Assembly: GCF_900108485.1 (NCBI RefSeq)
Contig: NZ_FNXF01000001.1
Span: 248,001-312,000, forward strand
Reading direction: 5' to 3'
Length of the DNA stretch: 64,000 bases
Source of the DNA: Rheinheimera pacifica
GTDB lineage: Bacteria > Pseudomonadota > Gammaproteobacteria > Enterobacterales > Alteromonadaceae
The position numbers and the translations under genes were made by a program. This document shows, piece by piece, positions 45,241-54,712 of this stretch. Below the pieces are notes generated by a model. The model did no database searches and was not told where the DNA came from. It saw only the letters and a list, made by a program, of their open reading frames with translations. Within the stretch, counting starts at the first letter, position 1; the number at the start of each line of letters is the position of its first letter.

Positions 45241-46550
45241 TAGTAGTGCTCAACTTTCGGCCGCGGAATATCAATCCGCGTTAGCGTGCCGTTATCCAGG
45301 TTGCGCCGGCGCACTGTACCACCCAGCCGTTCAATAGACACATTGGCCAAAAACTGACCAATACCCAGGCCCTGCTCACTTTGCTGTGGCAACTTACCCA
45401 GCTCGGCCAGGCGGTTGTCGGATAAGCCCTCACCAAAATCATAAATACTAACGCTAAAACCACTGTCCTGCAGGGCAATCGCCACCTTTAGCTCAGCGCA
45501 ACCATTGGCCACGCTGGCATCGGCGGCGTTATCCAGAATATTAATCAGCGCCGCACCAAAGCCCTGGCTGTCGGCCAGGGTAAAGTCAGCAGCGGTAATG
45601 GTTTTATCAATAGCTAAACCAATATCGGGCCGGCTGTTCAGCCAGCGGTCTATATGCTGCTCTGTCAGCGGGAGCAGTGGCTGTGGCGCATCGTCGCGGC
45701 GTAAACTGCCAGCGTCCTGGCGTAGTTGCTGCACAATTTGCTGGCAGCGGTTTAACTGCAGGCGTAAATCGGTTAACGCCGGGTTGCTGTTATCATCGGC
45801 AATTTCGTCGCAGAGCAAATTCATTGTTTGAATCGGGCTGGCTAAATCATGGGCGGCATTGGCGGCAAAGGTGGCCAGCGCCAGCATGTGTTCATGGCGC
45901 ACCTGTTGTTGTTGCAGCTCACTGATTTTACGTGACTTTAGCCGGATTAAATTTGCCTGGGCATTAATAAACCAGCTGATCAGAACGGCCGACAAAGCAA
46001 ACGCCCACCACATTTGCAGCATATGCTGGTTAAAAGCACTGCCATCAGCGCTGCTATGTATATGGTTGTGCTGGGCTTGCTCTGCCTGTTGCAGCAGTTG
46101 ATCTACATCGGGAATGGTTAAATCGCCAATCAGCAACAGCAGGCTGTAAGCCATGATGGCCAGCATGGCGATAATATAACAAACCCGGCCCGGCAGCATG
46201 ACTGCTGCAACCGCCACCGGCAGCAATAACAACGCCACCAGGCCGTTACTTACGCCGCCGCTTAATAACAGCAAGCAGCCCAGCAGCAATACGTCCAGGC
46301 AGCAGCTAATGGCATAAATACGCGCCAGATGGCTTTGTGCACCGGCAAACAGCCTGGGAATAACATTGGTAGAAATGTGCGTAAGTAGTAACAGCCAAAT
46401 CAGCGGCCAGGAGCTGACAGGGTAGTCAAACAGCCAGCCGGCCACCGCTGCGGTTGCTTCAAAGCCAATAAGCCCCCAGCGAAAATTAGCAAATTGCTGC
46501 AGCTGGTGGCGCGGTGATAATTCGGTTGAGATAATCAGTTTTTGGGCCAT
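45240..46550 (-). CDS. RegB/PrrB-like sensor histidine kinase
   Basis: A 436-residue membrane kinase with about six N-terminal spans (to residue 200), a dimerisation domain with His234 in NAAHDLASPIQ, and an ATP-binding domain (NILDNAADA, DFGEGLS, GLGIGQFLA). GGVSNGL at 98-104 resembles the quinone-sensing GGxxNPF segment of RegB, which supports a redox role. RegB, RoxS and PrrB sense the state of the respiratory chain. It is first in the operon with the RegA-like regulator. Confidence 0.85.
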   Translation of the reverse strand: MAQKLIISTELSPRHQLQQFANFRWGLIGFEATAAVAGWLFDYPVSSWPLIWLLLLTHISTNVIPRLFAGAQSHLARIYAISCCLDVLLLGCLLLLSGGVSNGLVALLLLPVAVAAVMLPGRVCYIIAMLAIMAYSLLLLIGDLTIPDVDQLLQQAEQAQHNHIHSSADGSAFNQHMLQMWWAFALSAVLISWFINAQANLIRLKSRKISELQQQQVRHEHMLALATFAANAAHDLASPIQTMNLLCDEIADDNSNPALTDLRLQLNRCQQIVQQLRQDAGSLRRDDAPQPLLPLTEQHIDRWLNSRPDIGLAIDKTITAADFTLADSQGFGAALINILDNAADASVANGCAELKVAIALQDSGFSVSIYDFGEGLSDNRLAELGKLPQQSEQGLGIGQFLANVSIERLGGTVRRRNLDNGTLTRIDIPRPKVEHY

Positions 46551-46571
46551 AGCTTTACATCGGCTTCAGAT

Positions 46572-46596
46572 AAAAAGACGGCTGCCAGGCAGCCGT
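46572..46596 (-). terminator. Terminator-like hairpin in the leader of the sensor kinase gene
   Basis: ACGGCTGCC-A-GGCAGCCGT at 46578-46596 is a perfect palindrome. Read on the minus strand it is followed by TTTTT (46576-46572), 22 bases before the kinase start codon. It could block read-through or act as an attenuator. Confidence 0.6.
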
Positions 46597-46834
46597 TTGC
46601 AAAATGTCAGAAAAGACTAAACCATTGCAGCGGTAATGTCATGTCTGAGCTTTTAGTGTAACCCCACCAACAGTTTACGTCGCTGTGGCAAATTGTCGCA
46701 GCTGTTCATCTGTTTTTAATCTGAGTGCGGCGTTATGTTCATGTTTGGCAGAGGTTGCTATTCAGGTTTAGGCGTTAAAGTTATTTGCAGTTAATAACAA
46801 CCTTGCGTACCTAAACCAATATGGAATACCTGTC

Positions 46835-47392
46835 ATGCTGAAAAAGACCTTAGTTACTGTATCGATGCTGCTGTGCGTTACCGCGGGCGGCACTGTGTTT
46901 GCCACTCCGGTAGTAAACAACAATATTACTGAAGCAGAAGTAAAAGCAGCCCAACAAGCCTGGGGCCAAGCCTTAATCAATATTAGCGTTGCCTACAGCA
47001 CTGGTGGACAGGCGCAGGCAGAAAAAGTAGCGCGTCAGGTACTGGATGCAGCCTATGGTTACAATTTAGGTGCGGTATTGTTTAAGCCCACGCTGGCCAA
47101 TGGAAAGCAGACCTTCCGCACTGATTACGATGGTGCCCTGGCTTATTTTGTCGGCGGAAACAAAACCTACGCCAATGACAGTGGCTTTGCCTTAAAGGGC
47201 TGGCACGGGTATGACTTCACCAATGCAGGTGTATACATTAACGGAGATTTAGCCCTGACGATGGGGCATGTTATGTTGACTGATAAAGCAGGCAAGGTAA
47301 CCACGGTCGATAAAACCTGGGGCTTCAAAAAAGACGAACAGGGCGCATTACGCATTGTATTGCACCACTCATCTTTGCCTTACAGCCAATAA
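46835..47392 (+). CDS. Secreted CaMKII-association-like (NTF2-fold) protein
   Basis: A 185-residue exported protein with a signal peptide (LVTVSMLLCVTAGGTVFA). The C-terminal region (GYDFTNAGVYINGDLALTMG, then LRIVLHHSSLPYSQ) matches the NTF2-like fold related to the CaMKII association domain. Proteins of this kind in bacteria have no proven function; the catalytic residues of known enzymes are not evident. It stands alone with its own terminator, next to a two-component pair. Confidence 0.8.
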   Translation: MLKKTLVTVSMLLCVTAGGTVFATPVVNNNITEAEVKAAQQAWGQALINISVAYSTGGQAQAEKVARQVLDAAYGYNLGAVLFKPTLANGKQTFRTDYDGALAYFVGGNKTYANDSGFALKGWHGYDFTNAGVYINGDLALTMGHVMLTDKAGKVTTVDKTWGFKKDEQGALRIVLHHSSLPYSQ

Positions 47393-47433
47393 GGTTTCCA
47401 ACAAGATTTACACCTATTGCCCAACCCAACCTT

Positions 47434-47467
47434 GGCTGGTAACGCAACACAGTTACCAGCCCTTTTT
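47434..47467 (+). terminator. Rho-independent terminator
   Basis: GGCTGGTAAC at 47434-47443 pairs perfectly with GTTACCAGCC at 47452-47461, then five T residues. It ends the preceding gene on the plus strand and lies between convergent genes. Confidence 0.9.
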
Positions 47468-48140
47468 AAGGTTCCTGCAGGCAGTAACCCAGTCCTCGTC
47501 GGGTGTGCAGTAGTTTGACCTCAAAGGGGTCGTCGATTTTTTTTCTCAGTCTGGCCATATAAACATCAACGATGTTGGTAAGCGGGTCTTCGTTCATTCC
47601 CCACACATTGGTAAGAATACGCTCACGGCTGTATACCTTACCGCTGTTGTTCATTAACAGTTCCAGTATGCCCAGCTCTTTGGCGGTAAGCGTAAGCTTA
47701 GTGTCAGCACGCTGTACCGTCATACTGTCCAGATCAAGCTGTAAATCGGCTATTTGAAGTCGTCTGGCTGGCGCAACTGACACGCTCCTTTTACCTAAAG
47801 CTTCGATACGTGCCAGTAACTCTTCAAAATGAAAAGGTTTACCAAGGTAATCGTCGGCACCGGCGCGTAGCCCCTTAACCCGCTCGTCAACTTCTGATAG
47901 CGCAGACAAAATCAGAATACGGCTGTTTACCTTCTGGCTGCGTAACTGCTGGCATAACGTTAAGCCGTCGGTCTGCGGCAGCATCCTGTCCAACACGATC
48001 ACATCAGGTTCAAATTGACTGACAATGTCAAAAATAGCTGTGCCTGAGTCTTGCAACAAGGTGAGGTAGCCTTCCGCTTTAAGACCTCGGGATAAAAAGC
48101 TGCCAACTTTTTCATCGTCTTCAATGATCAGTATTTTCAT
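47466..48140 (-). CDS. OmpR-family response regulator
   Basis: A 224-residue regulator from MKILIIEDD, with a receiver domain (phosphoacceptor Asp in VIVLDRMLP, Lys in YLGKPFHFEEL) and a winged-helix DNA-binding domain (LTAKELGILELLMNNSGKVY, VDVYMARLRKKIDDP). The start at 48140 gives the canonical N-terminus; a GTG at 48152 is possible. It overlaps the end of the kinase gene by about 20 bases. The regulon cannot be told from the sequence. Confidence 0.92.
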   Translation of the reverse strand: MKILIIEDDEKVGSFLSRGLKAEGYLTLLQDSGTAIFDIVSQFEPDVIVLDRMLPQTDGLTLCQQLRSQKVNSRILILSALSEVDERVKGLRAGADDYLGKPFHFEELLARIEALGKRSVSVAPARRLQIADLQLDLDSMTVQRADTKLTLTAKELGILELLMNNSGKVYSRERILTNVWGMNEDPLTNIVDVYMARLRKKIDDPFEVKLLHTRRGLGYCLQEP

Positions 48141-49728
48141 CTTCATTTCCACTAAAGTGAGGTAGGCATATCGTTACGGTGCAACCTGCAGATCCGTTAG
48201 CAGTAAGGCTGATAGTACCGTCGTGAGCTTCAATTATTGCCCTGGCGATACACAGGCCAACACCCAGGCCGTCCGGGCGGACCAGGCGTGCTGCAGTGCC
48301 GCGATAATGGCGTTGAAATAACTGCGGTATATCTTCCGGTTGCAAGCCTATACCCTGGTCGGTCAATTGCAGTTGCAGCTCGCTCTGATCTGCGCTAATA
48401 GTCAGCCTAAGGCATTTATGCTGGCTGGAGTAATGTTGGGCGTTGTCGGTAATAATGCGTAGCACAGCCGCAAATTTTTCTGTGTCCAGCAATAGCCAAT
48501 GCTCAGACGGCAAAGCGGTTGCCGGGCTTTGCTCCAGCACAAAACCCTTGGCCAGATAGTGTTGCACGGTGTCGATGGCCATTTGGCTGAAATCATTCAG
48601 CAGTATAGGTTTCAGGTTAACCTGCAACAGGCATTCTTCGCCGCGGGCCAGAAACAACAAATCATCAATACGCCGGTTAAGCTGGTTACTTGCCGCCAGA
48701 ATACGCGCGAAGGCGTCTTTGTATTCAGTAATGTCTTTGTCTTTGCCGCGTAGGCTTATTTCGGCCTCGCCCTGAATGCTGGTTGCCGGGGTACGTAACT
48801 CATGGCTGATATCGGTTAACAGCTGTTTTTGCCGTTGCTCAGCGTGATGTAACTGGGTTAGCGCATTCTGTAGCTCGCTGGTGCGTGCCTGCACCCGTTG
48901 TTCGATAGCTTGCTGGTTTTTCTTTTCCTGCTCGGCATAGGCAAAAATATAGCCCGACATTAAATTAAACTGGCGGGCCAGTTCGGCAAACTCTGCAGAG
49001 CCATGTTCGGCAATACGGTGCGCAAAATTACCTTGTTGCAGCTGTTTGGTGCCGCTAAGCAAATGTTGTAATGGAGCGCTTAACGCCCGTGACAGGTAAA
49101 TAGCCAGCCACAAGGTCAGCAGGATGGCGATGATGCTGATCACCGCAAGCGCCCATTTAACTACAGACAGGGCATTGAGAGCATCGCGTTCAGTGAGTTC
49201 AGCGCGTTGTTTTTGTTGCAAAATCGCTTGTTGCAGCAGTTCAGCTAAGTCGGTGTCCTGAAAGGTATCAAACAGGGCAATTAGAATGCGCCAACGCTCG
49301 GCATCATCTCGGTAAAGCGCGATCTCCCGGGTTTTCAGCGCCCGCTCCAGCGTTTGTAAATTGCTTTGTAACAGCGAAATCACTTTTACTTGTGCCATGG
49401 TGTGTTGTAAGTCTGCTTCGCTGGTACTGTATAGCTGGTCTCGAATCGCCAGTTGATCAAGATTCTTTAACTGCTGCTGCATACGGGATGACAAGGTATC
49501 GCGAAAATCGGTATTGGCATTTTCGGTAAGCAGATATTCCGCCAACCAGACTTTAAGCCGCTGCTTGTCGGCACGCAGTGCAAAAAATTCAGCCAGCTTT
49601 TGATTGGCAATACGGTTACGTTCGGTATGAAATTCCGAGTTTTGGTGTGCCCAAAAGCTGATGCCTGACTGCAGCAGTACCACAGCCAATAAAATGCACA
49701 GCGAGACAATCAGTTTACGTTGGTACAT
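48121..49728 (-). CDS. HAMP-domain sensor histidine kinase
   Basis: A 535-residue membrane kinase with a first span at about 8-25, a long helical periplasmic sensor domain (to about 185), a second span near 190-215, a HAMP region, a coiled linker, a dimerisation domain (LLTDISHELRTPATSIQGEA) and an ATP-binding domain with ITDNAQHYS and GLGVGLCIARAI. It pairs with the OmpR-type regulator downstream. No ligand motif is recognised in the sensor domain. Confidence 0.92.
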   Translation of the reverse strand: MYQRKLIVSLCILLAVVLLQSGISFWAHQNSEFHTERNRIANQKLAEFFALRADKQRLKVWLAEYLLTENANTDFRDTLSSRMQQQLKNLDQLAIRDQLYSTSEADLQHTMAQVKVISLLQSNLQTLERALKTREIALYRDDAERWRILIALFDTFQDTDLAELLQQAILQQKQRAELTERDALNALSVVKWALAVISIIAILLTLWLAIYLSRALSAPLQHLLSGTKQLQQGNFAHRIAEHGSAEFAELARQFNLMSGYIFAYAEQEKKNQQAIEQRVQARTSELQNALTQLHHAEQRQKQLLTDISHELRTPATSIQGEAEISLRGKDKDITEYKDAFARILAASNQLNRRIDDLLFLARGEECLLQVNLKPILLNDFSQMAIDTVQHYLAKGFVLEQSPATALPSEHWLLLDTEKFAAVLRIITDNAQHYSSQHKCLRLTISADQSELQLQLTDQGIGLQPEDIPQLFQRHYRGTAARLVRPDGLGVGLCIARAIIEAHDGTISLTANGSAGCTVTICLPHFSGNEDENTDH

Positions 49729-49946
49729 AAGCCTGGCTTAGTTGTAACGGCATGTCAGCGCAGTATATGCGGTTAAAAGTGCTGAAGCATGAAAATAACG
49801 TTAACATTACCAGGATCACACCGGGCATAAAGCCGGTGTCCCGGTTTTATTAATTCTAACGTCGGCGCAGGCGCATAGCAAAGCCCATTGCTGTCATTGT
49901 TAGTAAAAGGTATTGCTTGGGAAATGCAGCAAATTGGCATGGCGAG

Positions 49947-49970
49947 CCCTTGCGCCTGCTGGCGCAAGGG
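49947..49970. terminator. Perfect hairpin downstream of the large membrane protein gene
   Basis: CCCTTGCGCC at 49947-49956 pairs with GGCGCAAGGG at 49961-49970 around a 4-base loop. No T tract follows on either strand, so it may protect the end of the minus-strand transcript rather than terminate it. The rest of 49729-49984 shows nothing else. Confidence 0.5.
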
Positions 49971-49984
49971 TGTTCCGGCAGGCG

Positions 49985-51868
49985 TTATGGGTTTTGTGGC
50001 TGCTCTGGTGGCAGGCTGGTGCTGGCTTCGGCGTCTTGCTGTGGGCTGGCCAGCGTGGCCTGATCTGAGGTAACCGGCATGGCGCGTGATTGCTGGTTAA
50101 TCTGGTAAATTTGCTCAGTGTTGGATAAATCCTGCTGGTTTTTAATGCTGGCAATGGTTTCGCGATCAGACAGGAAGCCCTGAATATCGTCCAGTATTGC
50201 CTGCAGTTCTTGCGGGTTGTCCTGCATTTCCAGAATATGCCGTGGGTGTTCGACATTTTTGGCACCGCTGTCGGCAAAGGTGCTGCTCATAATACGTGAG
50301 GTAATAATCCACGGTGTTAGTGATGAGCGCATAACGTAGTTTTCTGACGCAGTAGAATCGTAAATGCCCTTACCTGTGGTCAGCTTGCTCTGGGTGTAGG
50401 TGCCTTCGCATTTTAAATACACCAGTAAGGAGTCAAAATTCAGCTCGGCCCAGAAGGTGTGGCTGTAGGTTTCGAGTAGGCGGCCAAAGCTGTGGCAAAT
50501 AAGCCAGCTGAAAATCAGGCTTAAAACAAACTGGCTTTCATTAAACAGGTTAACAGCAAAGCTTTGTGTTACCGCATCAGACGGGCGGGCCAGTGCGCTG
50601 TATTCCCGGATCAGCTGCAGCACGGTTTCGGCCTCAAACAATAAGTAAAACAGAATAAAAGGCCCGATTAGCAGCAATACCTGGCCGCTAATGGTGGCCA
50701 GTAGCCGCAATTGCTTAAACAGCGCGCTGTGTTCCATCGGGGCATAAGCGGGTTGGGTTTCTATAATCACTTCGCCGCTAAAATCGCCTTTGCTTTCCGA
50801 TTGCTCATTTAACTGCGGGTTTAGCTCGCGGTAGATCCGGTTAGGTATTTCTTTGTAGCGCCGGTTAGCCATAACAATATTGTCGATATTAACAAACAGC
50901 TCGCGCGGGTGAATATTTTCCTGCCAGTTGGCGCGGTATTCCGATACTTTGGTTTGTGCCTTTACCTGGGCAGTACGTTGTTTTAACAGTAAAAAGATAA
51001 AAGTGCCGCTAATGGCGGCAAATAGCAGCACCAGTAATAACTGCGGTGCTACGGCAAAACTTTCCAGCTCAGACTGCTGTAATTCAGCCACAAACTGCTG
51101 AATGTCACGCTGTTGCAGCAGATAGCTGATTAATAAACCCAGCAGCACCGGCGCCAGTATGGCAAAGGCCATAATTTTGGCCAGTTGCAGGTTGCCCTGG
51201 GTTTCAATGGTTTTTTCGGCTTTACGGTACACCGTACTGGCACTGCGCCAGCTGATAATTAAATACACCACCAGCACAAACGAGAAAAACGGCAGCAGAA
51301 TGTCGCCGGTGTTACCAGCCAGGCCGGTTAAGCAAACAAAGGCAGTTAACGCATAAGCTACCAGTGCAATAGCGGTGGCAATTAAGGCGCCGGAAAAACG
51401 TTGTGCCAGATTACGCAGCGGGTAGGGCAGAAAAATAAGTTTTGGCACCAGCGTGTGCACCAGGCGGGAGATAAAACCGACCGGCTCAACGAAGGTTTTG
51501 TTTTTGCGGCCCATCAGCATTTCTTCTAAGTCGACGCTTTTATAATGCGGCTGTTCCAGCTTGGCGGTTTCACGTTCGGATTTACTGTAATTCGGTGCCA
51601 GTGACGTAGGTACACTGCGGCCAACAAAGAAGCGCAGCATCTGAAAAATACCGCCGCCCAGCGCGCGTAAACCGCCAGCCAGCAACATAAAACCAATGGC
51701 GGCATAAAACCAGGCCAGGGCTTTGTCCTGCTGTACCAGGCTAACGACTTGCAGCAGCGGGTAAATACCAAGCAAACTGACCACTAAACCCCGTACTGCC
51801 CGCAGCAAGCCTTCGGCTTTAAACGGGTTACGGATCCCTAACGACTCACTACCATAATCATAAGCCAT
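49985..51868 (-). CDS. Large membrane protein of unknown function
   Basis: A 627-residue protein with about eight to nine hydrophobic segments (for example near 25-45, 55-75, 160-180, 190-205, 230-250, 270-290, 390-410 and 440-460) and long charged cytoplasmic loops. The C-terminal tail of about 80 residues is Gln/Ser/Pro rich. I do not recognise a family. FAVNLFNESQFVLSLIFSWL and PWIITSRIMSSTFADSGAKN could be used as search seeds. It is transcribed alone between a kinase and a hydrolase gene. Confidence 0.75.
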   Translation of the reverse strand: MAYDYGSESLGIRNPFKAEGLLRAVRGLVVSLLGIYPLLQVVSLVQQDKALAWFYAAIGFMLLAGGLRALGGGIFQMLRFFVGRSVPTSLAPNYSKSERETAKLEQPHYKSVDLEEMLMGRKNKTFVEPVGFISRLVHTLVPKLIFLPYPLRNLAQRFSGALIATAIALVAYALTAFVCLTGLAGNTGDILLPFFSFVLVVYLIISWRSASTVYRKAEKTIETQGNLQLAKIMAFAILAPVLLGLLISYLLQQRDIQQFVAELQQSELESFAVAPQLLLVLLFAAISGTFIFLLLKQRTAQVKAQTKVSEYRANWQENIHPRELFVNIDNIVMANRRYKEIPNRIYRELNPQLNEQSESKGDFSGEVIIETQPAYAPMEHSALFKQLRLLATISGQVLLLIGPFILFYLLFEAETVLQLIREYSALARPSDAVTQSFAVNLFNESQFVLSLIFSWLICHSFGRLLETYSHTFWAELNFDSLLVYLKCEGTYTQSKLTTGKGIYDSTASENYVMRSSLTPWIITSRIMSSTFADSGAKNVEHPRHILEMQDNPQELQAILDDIQGFLSDRETIASIKNQQDLSNTEQIYQINQQSRAMPVTSDQATLASPQQDAEASTSLPPEQPQNP

Positions 51869-52040
51869 GGTTACTTCCTTTTATAAATCAGTTTGTTGAA
51901 AAAGAGACTATCTTGCCTGACGGCGACTTTTTTGCAATGCTTCGCCGGTTAGTTTTAGCCCAAAATGCGTTTGAGTGCGAGTTAATTATACGATGCGCCG
52001 GTTAAGTGCTGGTAGCTTGGGTTAAGTGGCTGGTAAAAAG

Positions 52041-52070
52041 AAAAAAGGGTGCCCGGTAAACGCAGCACCC
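52041..52070 (-). terminator. Terminator for the MetX-like hydrolase gene
   Basis: GGGTGC at 52047-52052 pairs with GCACCC at 52065-52070. On the minus strand six T residues follow (52046-52041). Confidence 0.8.
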
Positions 52071-52081
52071 GCCAGGAAAAA

Positions 52082-53239
52082 CTAGTTTAAAAATTCAGCG
52101 ATTTGCTCTGCCACAGCGCTAATGCCCACCACGCCATCAAGATGGCCCCAAATGCCGGGTATTTCCGCATAGTGCGGTATATTACCGCCAGCTGTCATGG
52201 CGGCAGCGCTGTGCTGGCTTAAGGCCGGTGGCAGCAGTAAATCACCGCTGGCCGGTAAAAACAGCGTTTTGGCTTTTACCCGGCTAAGGGCCTGTTGCCA
52301 GTTATCGCCCATGCCGGCACGCCATAATTGCGATGCGCGTACTAAATACAATATATGGTTGGCGTCCTGATATTCTGCCCGCACTTTGGCGTGTTGCAGC
52401 AGCTGATCCCAGGCAGAAAATGTTGCTTTTATGTCTTGCAAAGGGGCTTTATCCAGCTCAGGAGCCGGGTAACGCTGGTTAAAACCGGTAGGGTGCAGCG
52501 CATCCTGGGTAATATATGCCAGCGCGGTGCTTAGCCCTTGTATGGGCTGGCCTTTGTCATAGTAGTTGCCGTTATGCCAGTTTGGATCGGTTTTTATCGG
52601 ATAAGCCCAGCGCTCCAGTTTTACTGCGGCGTAGGCGTCGATATAAGCACTGCCGATAACCGGTATTAGACGCTCAACTCTGTCGGGGTAGCGCACTGCC
52701 CATTCAATGGCCTGAAACGAGCCCATCGACGGACCGATAACCGCATGCAATTTGCCAATGCCCAGGCTGTCGAGCAGGGCTTTTTGCACCTCAACAAAAT
52801 CACCAATAGTGACCACCGGAAAGCTTAACGCATAGGGTTTACCGGTAGCCGGGTTGATGGTGGCCGGGCCTGTGGTAATCACGTTGGGGTCAAATACATT
52901 GGCGTTTACCAGTGTATCGCTGCTGATCACGTAAAACTTATTGGTGTCTATCGCTTTACCGGGGCCGATAATAGCGTCCCAGTAACCGGAATTGCTGTCG
53001 TCTTTATGGTATTTACCGGCAGCATGGCTGGTGCCGGAGAAAAAATGGGTAATTAAGATAACATTAGATTTATCGGCATTAAGCTGGCCATAAGCTTCCC
53101 AGCCAATATTTACCTGCGCAATAGTGTGGCCGTTTTCTGTGCTGAAGTTGTCCAGTGTAAAGCGCTGCTTTTGCACCAGCATGGCGTGCGCGCCGGCTGA
53201 TACAAAAACGCAGCAGAGTAAAATAAGCCTGATAAACAT
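52082..53239 (-). CDS. Exported MetX-like alpha/beta hydrolase
   Basis: A 385-residue protein of the homoserine O-acetyltransferase (MetX) family by sequence, with nucleophile Ser in VIGPSMGSFQ, an Asp in LPASGDLLLPP and a His in GIWGHLDGV. Unlike true MetX it starts with a signal peptide (MFIRLILLCCVFVSAGAHA), so it acts in the periplasm and is more likely a hydrolase or esterase than a biosynthetic transferase. GGAGG lies 7 bases before this start. It follows the GntP permease gene after a 14-base gap. Confidence 0.85.
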   Translation of the reverse strand: MFIRLILLCCVFVSAGAHAMLVQKQRFTLDNFSTENGHTIAQVNIGWEAYGQLNADKSNVILITHFFSGTSHAAGKYHKDDSNSGYWDAIIGPGKAIDTNKFYVISSDTLVNANVFDPNVITTGPATINPATGKPYALSFPVVTIGDFVEVQKALLDSLGIGKLHAVIGPSMGSFQAIEWAVRYPDRVERLIPVIGSAYIDAYAAVKLERWAYPIKTDPNWHNGNYYDKGQPIQGLSTALAYITQDALHPTGFNQRYPAPELDKAPLQDIKATFSAWDQLLQHAKVRAEYQDANHILYLVRASQLWRAGMGDNWQQALSRVKAKTLFLPASGDLLLPPALSQHSAAAMTAGGNIPHYAEIPGIWGHLDGVVGISAVAEQIAEFLN

Positions 53240-53253
53240 GGTGTTACCTCCGG

Positions 53254-54555
53254 TTAAAACCACTGAAACAGCGCTATGGCCAGCATAGTGCCCAGCACCG
53301 GCATCAGTACGCTGACAACCGCAACCGGCCAGTAAGCATTTTGATGTGTTTCACCACAGATAGCACGGATGGTGGTAACCACATAGCCGTTATGCGGCAG
53401 AGAATCGAGCGCGCCGGATGAAATAGCCACCACGCGGTGCAGTTGTTCGGGGTCTACGCCGCGATCCAGATAATGCGGCGCAATTTCCGGCAGGGCAATA
53501 ACCTGGCCGCCGGAAGCCGAACCGGTTAACCCGGCTATGGCACTTACAGCCACGGCAGCACCCAACAGCTCGGGCCCGGGCAGGTGTGTCATGTAATCTA
53601 CCACGCTGCTAAATGCCGGTGTTAGCTTGGCTACTGCACCAAAACCGACTACGGCGGCAGTATTACCAATGGCCAGCAGGGCACCCAGTACACCTTCGTT
53701 GGTGGCGGCTGCCGGGTTGGATAAAAAGCGGAAATTCAATAAATACAACGTGATTACACCACCGGCCAAAGCAATAATTAACGCGGCTTGCTGCAGGCTG
53801 TCGTGCAGCAAAAAAGAGGTTAGCAGTACCACCAGTAACGGCAGCAAACCGGTTAGCCAGTGTGGTAAGGGTTTATCACTTAATAGCGGGTCGCTGCTGC
53901 GGGCAGTAAACTGTTCGCCTTTGCGCATAGCTGATTTAATCATCCACATCAGCGTAAAGTAACCACCAACTGCCATAAACAGCGCCACAATAATACTTAC
54001 CTGCCAGCCGGCGTAAGGTGTGGTGCCAAGATAGGGGATAGGGATCCAGTTTTGTATTTCCGGTGAGCCGGCCGATGTCATGGTAAAGGTAACCGAGCCC
54101 AGCGCCAGTGCGGCCGGAATAAAACGCCGTGGCAGGTTAGCGCCTTTAAACAGACTGACTGCCATAGGGTAAGCAGAAAACGCCACCACAAATAAGCTGA
54201 CGCCACCATAGGTTAATACCGCACATGCCAGTACTATAGCCAGCACCGCGCGGGTATGACCCAGCCGTTTAACAATTGCCAGTGCTACGGCGTCTGCAGC
54301 GCCGGTGTGCTCCATTAATTTGCCAAAGATAGAGCCTAATAAAAACATCAGAAACCAGGCGGCAACAAAGCCGGCAAAGCCAGACATATAACCGTGGACA
54401 AAATCGGCTTTATCGGCCAGCTGCCAGAACGGAATACCATTGGTTATTGCTACCAGCAATGCGCACAGGGGGGCGGTAATAAACAGGTTAAAGCCGCGCA
54501 TCGTCAGTACTATCAGCAGGCCAAGCCCGGCCAGCAATCCGATAAGACTCAACAT
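53254..54555 (-). CDS. GntP-family permease
   Basis: A 433-residue inner-membrane permease with about twelve spans. It has GntP-type segments (FMFLLGSIFGKLMEHTGAAD, TGSASGGQVIALPEIAPHYL, SLPHNGYVVTTI). The family moves gluconate and related hydroxy-acids, and some members carry D-3-hydroxybutyrate. It is first of a two-gene operon with the exported MetX-like hydrolase and divergent from a TonB receptor, which suggests that it imports the product released in the periplasm. Confidence 0.9.
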   Translation of the reverse strand: MLSLIGLLAGLGLLIVLTMRGFNLFITAPLCALLVAITNGIPFWQLADKADFVHGYMSGFAGFVAAWFLMFLLGSIFGKLMEHTGAADAVALAIVKRLGHTRAVLAIVLACAVLTYGGVSLFVVAFSAYPMAVSLFKGANLPRRFIPAALALGSVTFTMTSAGSPEIQNWIPIPYLGTTPYAGWQVSIIVALFMAVGGYFTLMWMIKSAMRKGEQFTARSSDPLLSDKPLPHWLTGLLPLLVVLLTSFLLHDSLQQAALIIALAGGVITLYLLNFRFLSNPAAATNEGVLGALLAIGNTAAVVGFGAVAKLTPAFSSVVDYMTHLPGPELLGAAVAVSAIAGLTGSASGGQVIALPEIAPHYLDRGVDPEQLHRVVAISSGALDSLPHNGYVVTTIRAICGETHQNAYWPVAVVSVLMPVLGTMLAIALFQWF

Positions 54556-54712
54556 CTTGTTATCCTTATTATCAGTTTCAGTTAGTCTGATACAGGACAG
54601 CGGGCATCACCATAGTACTAAGGTACAGGTTAAAAATTCTGCGTTTAGGCCTACAGTAAAGCTGCATAAATAATTACAAGATGATGTGAAATCAAACAGC
54701 AGGAGAGCCAAG

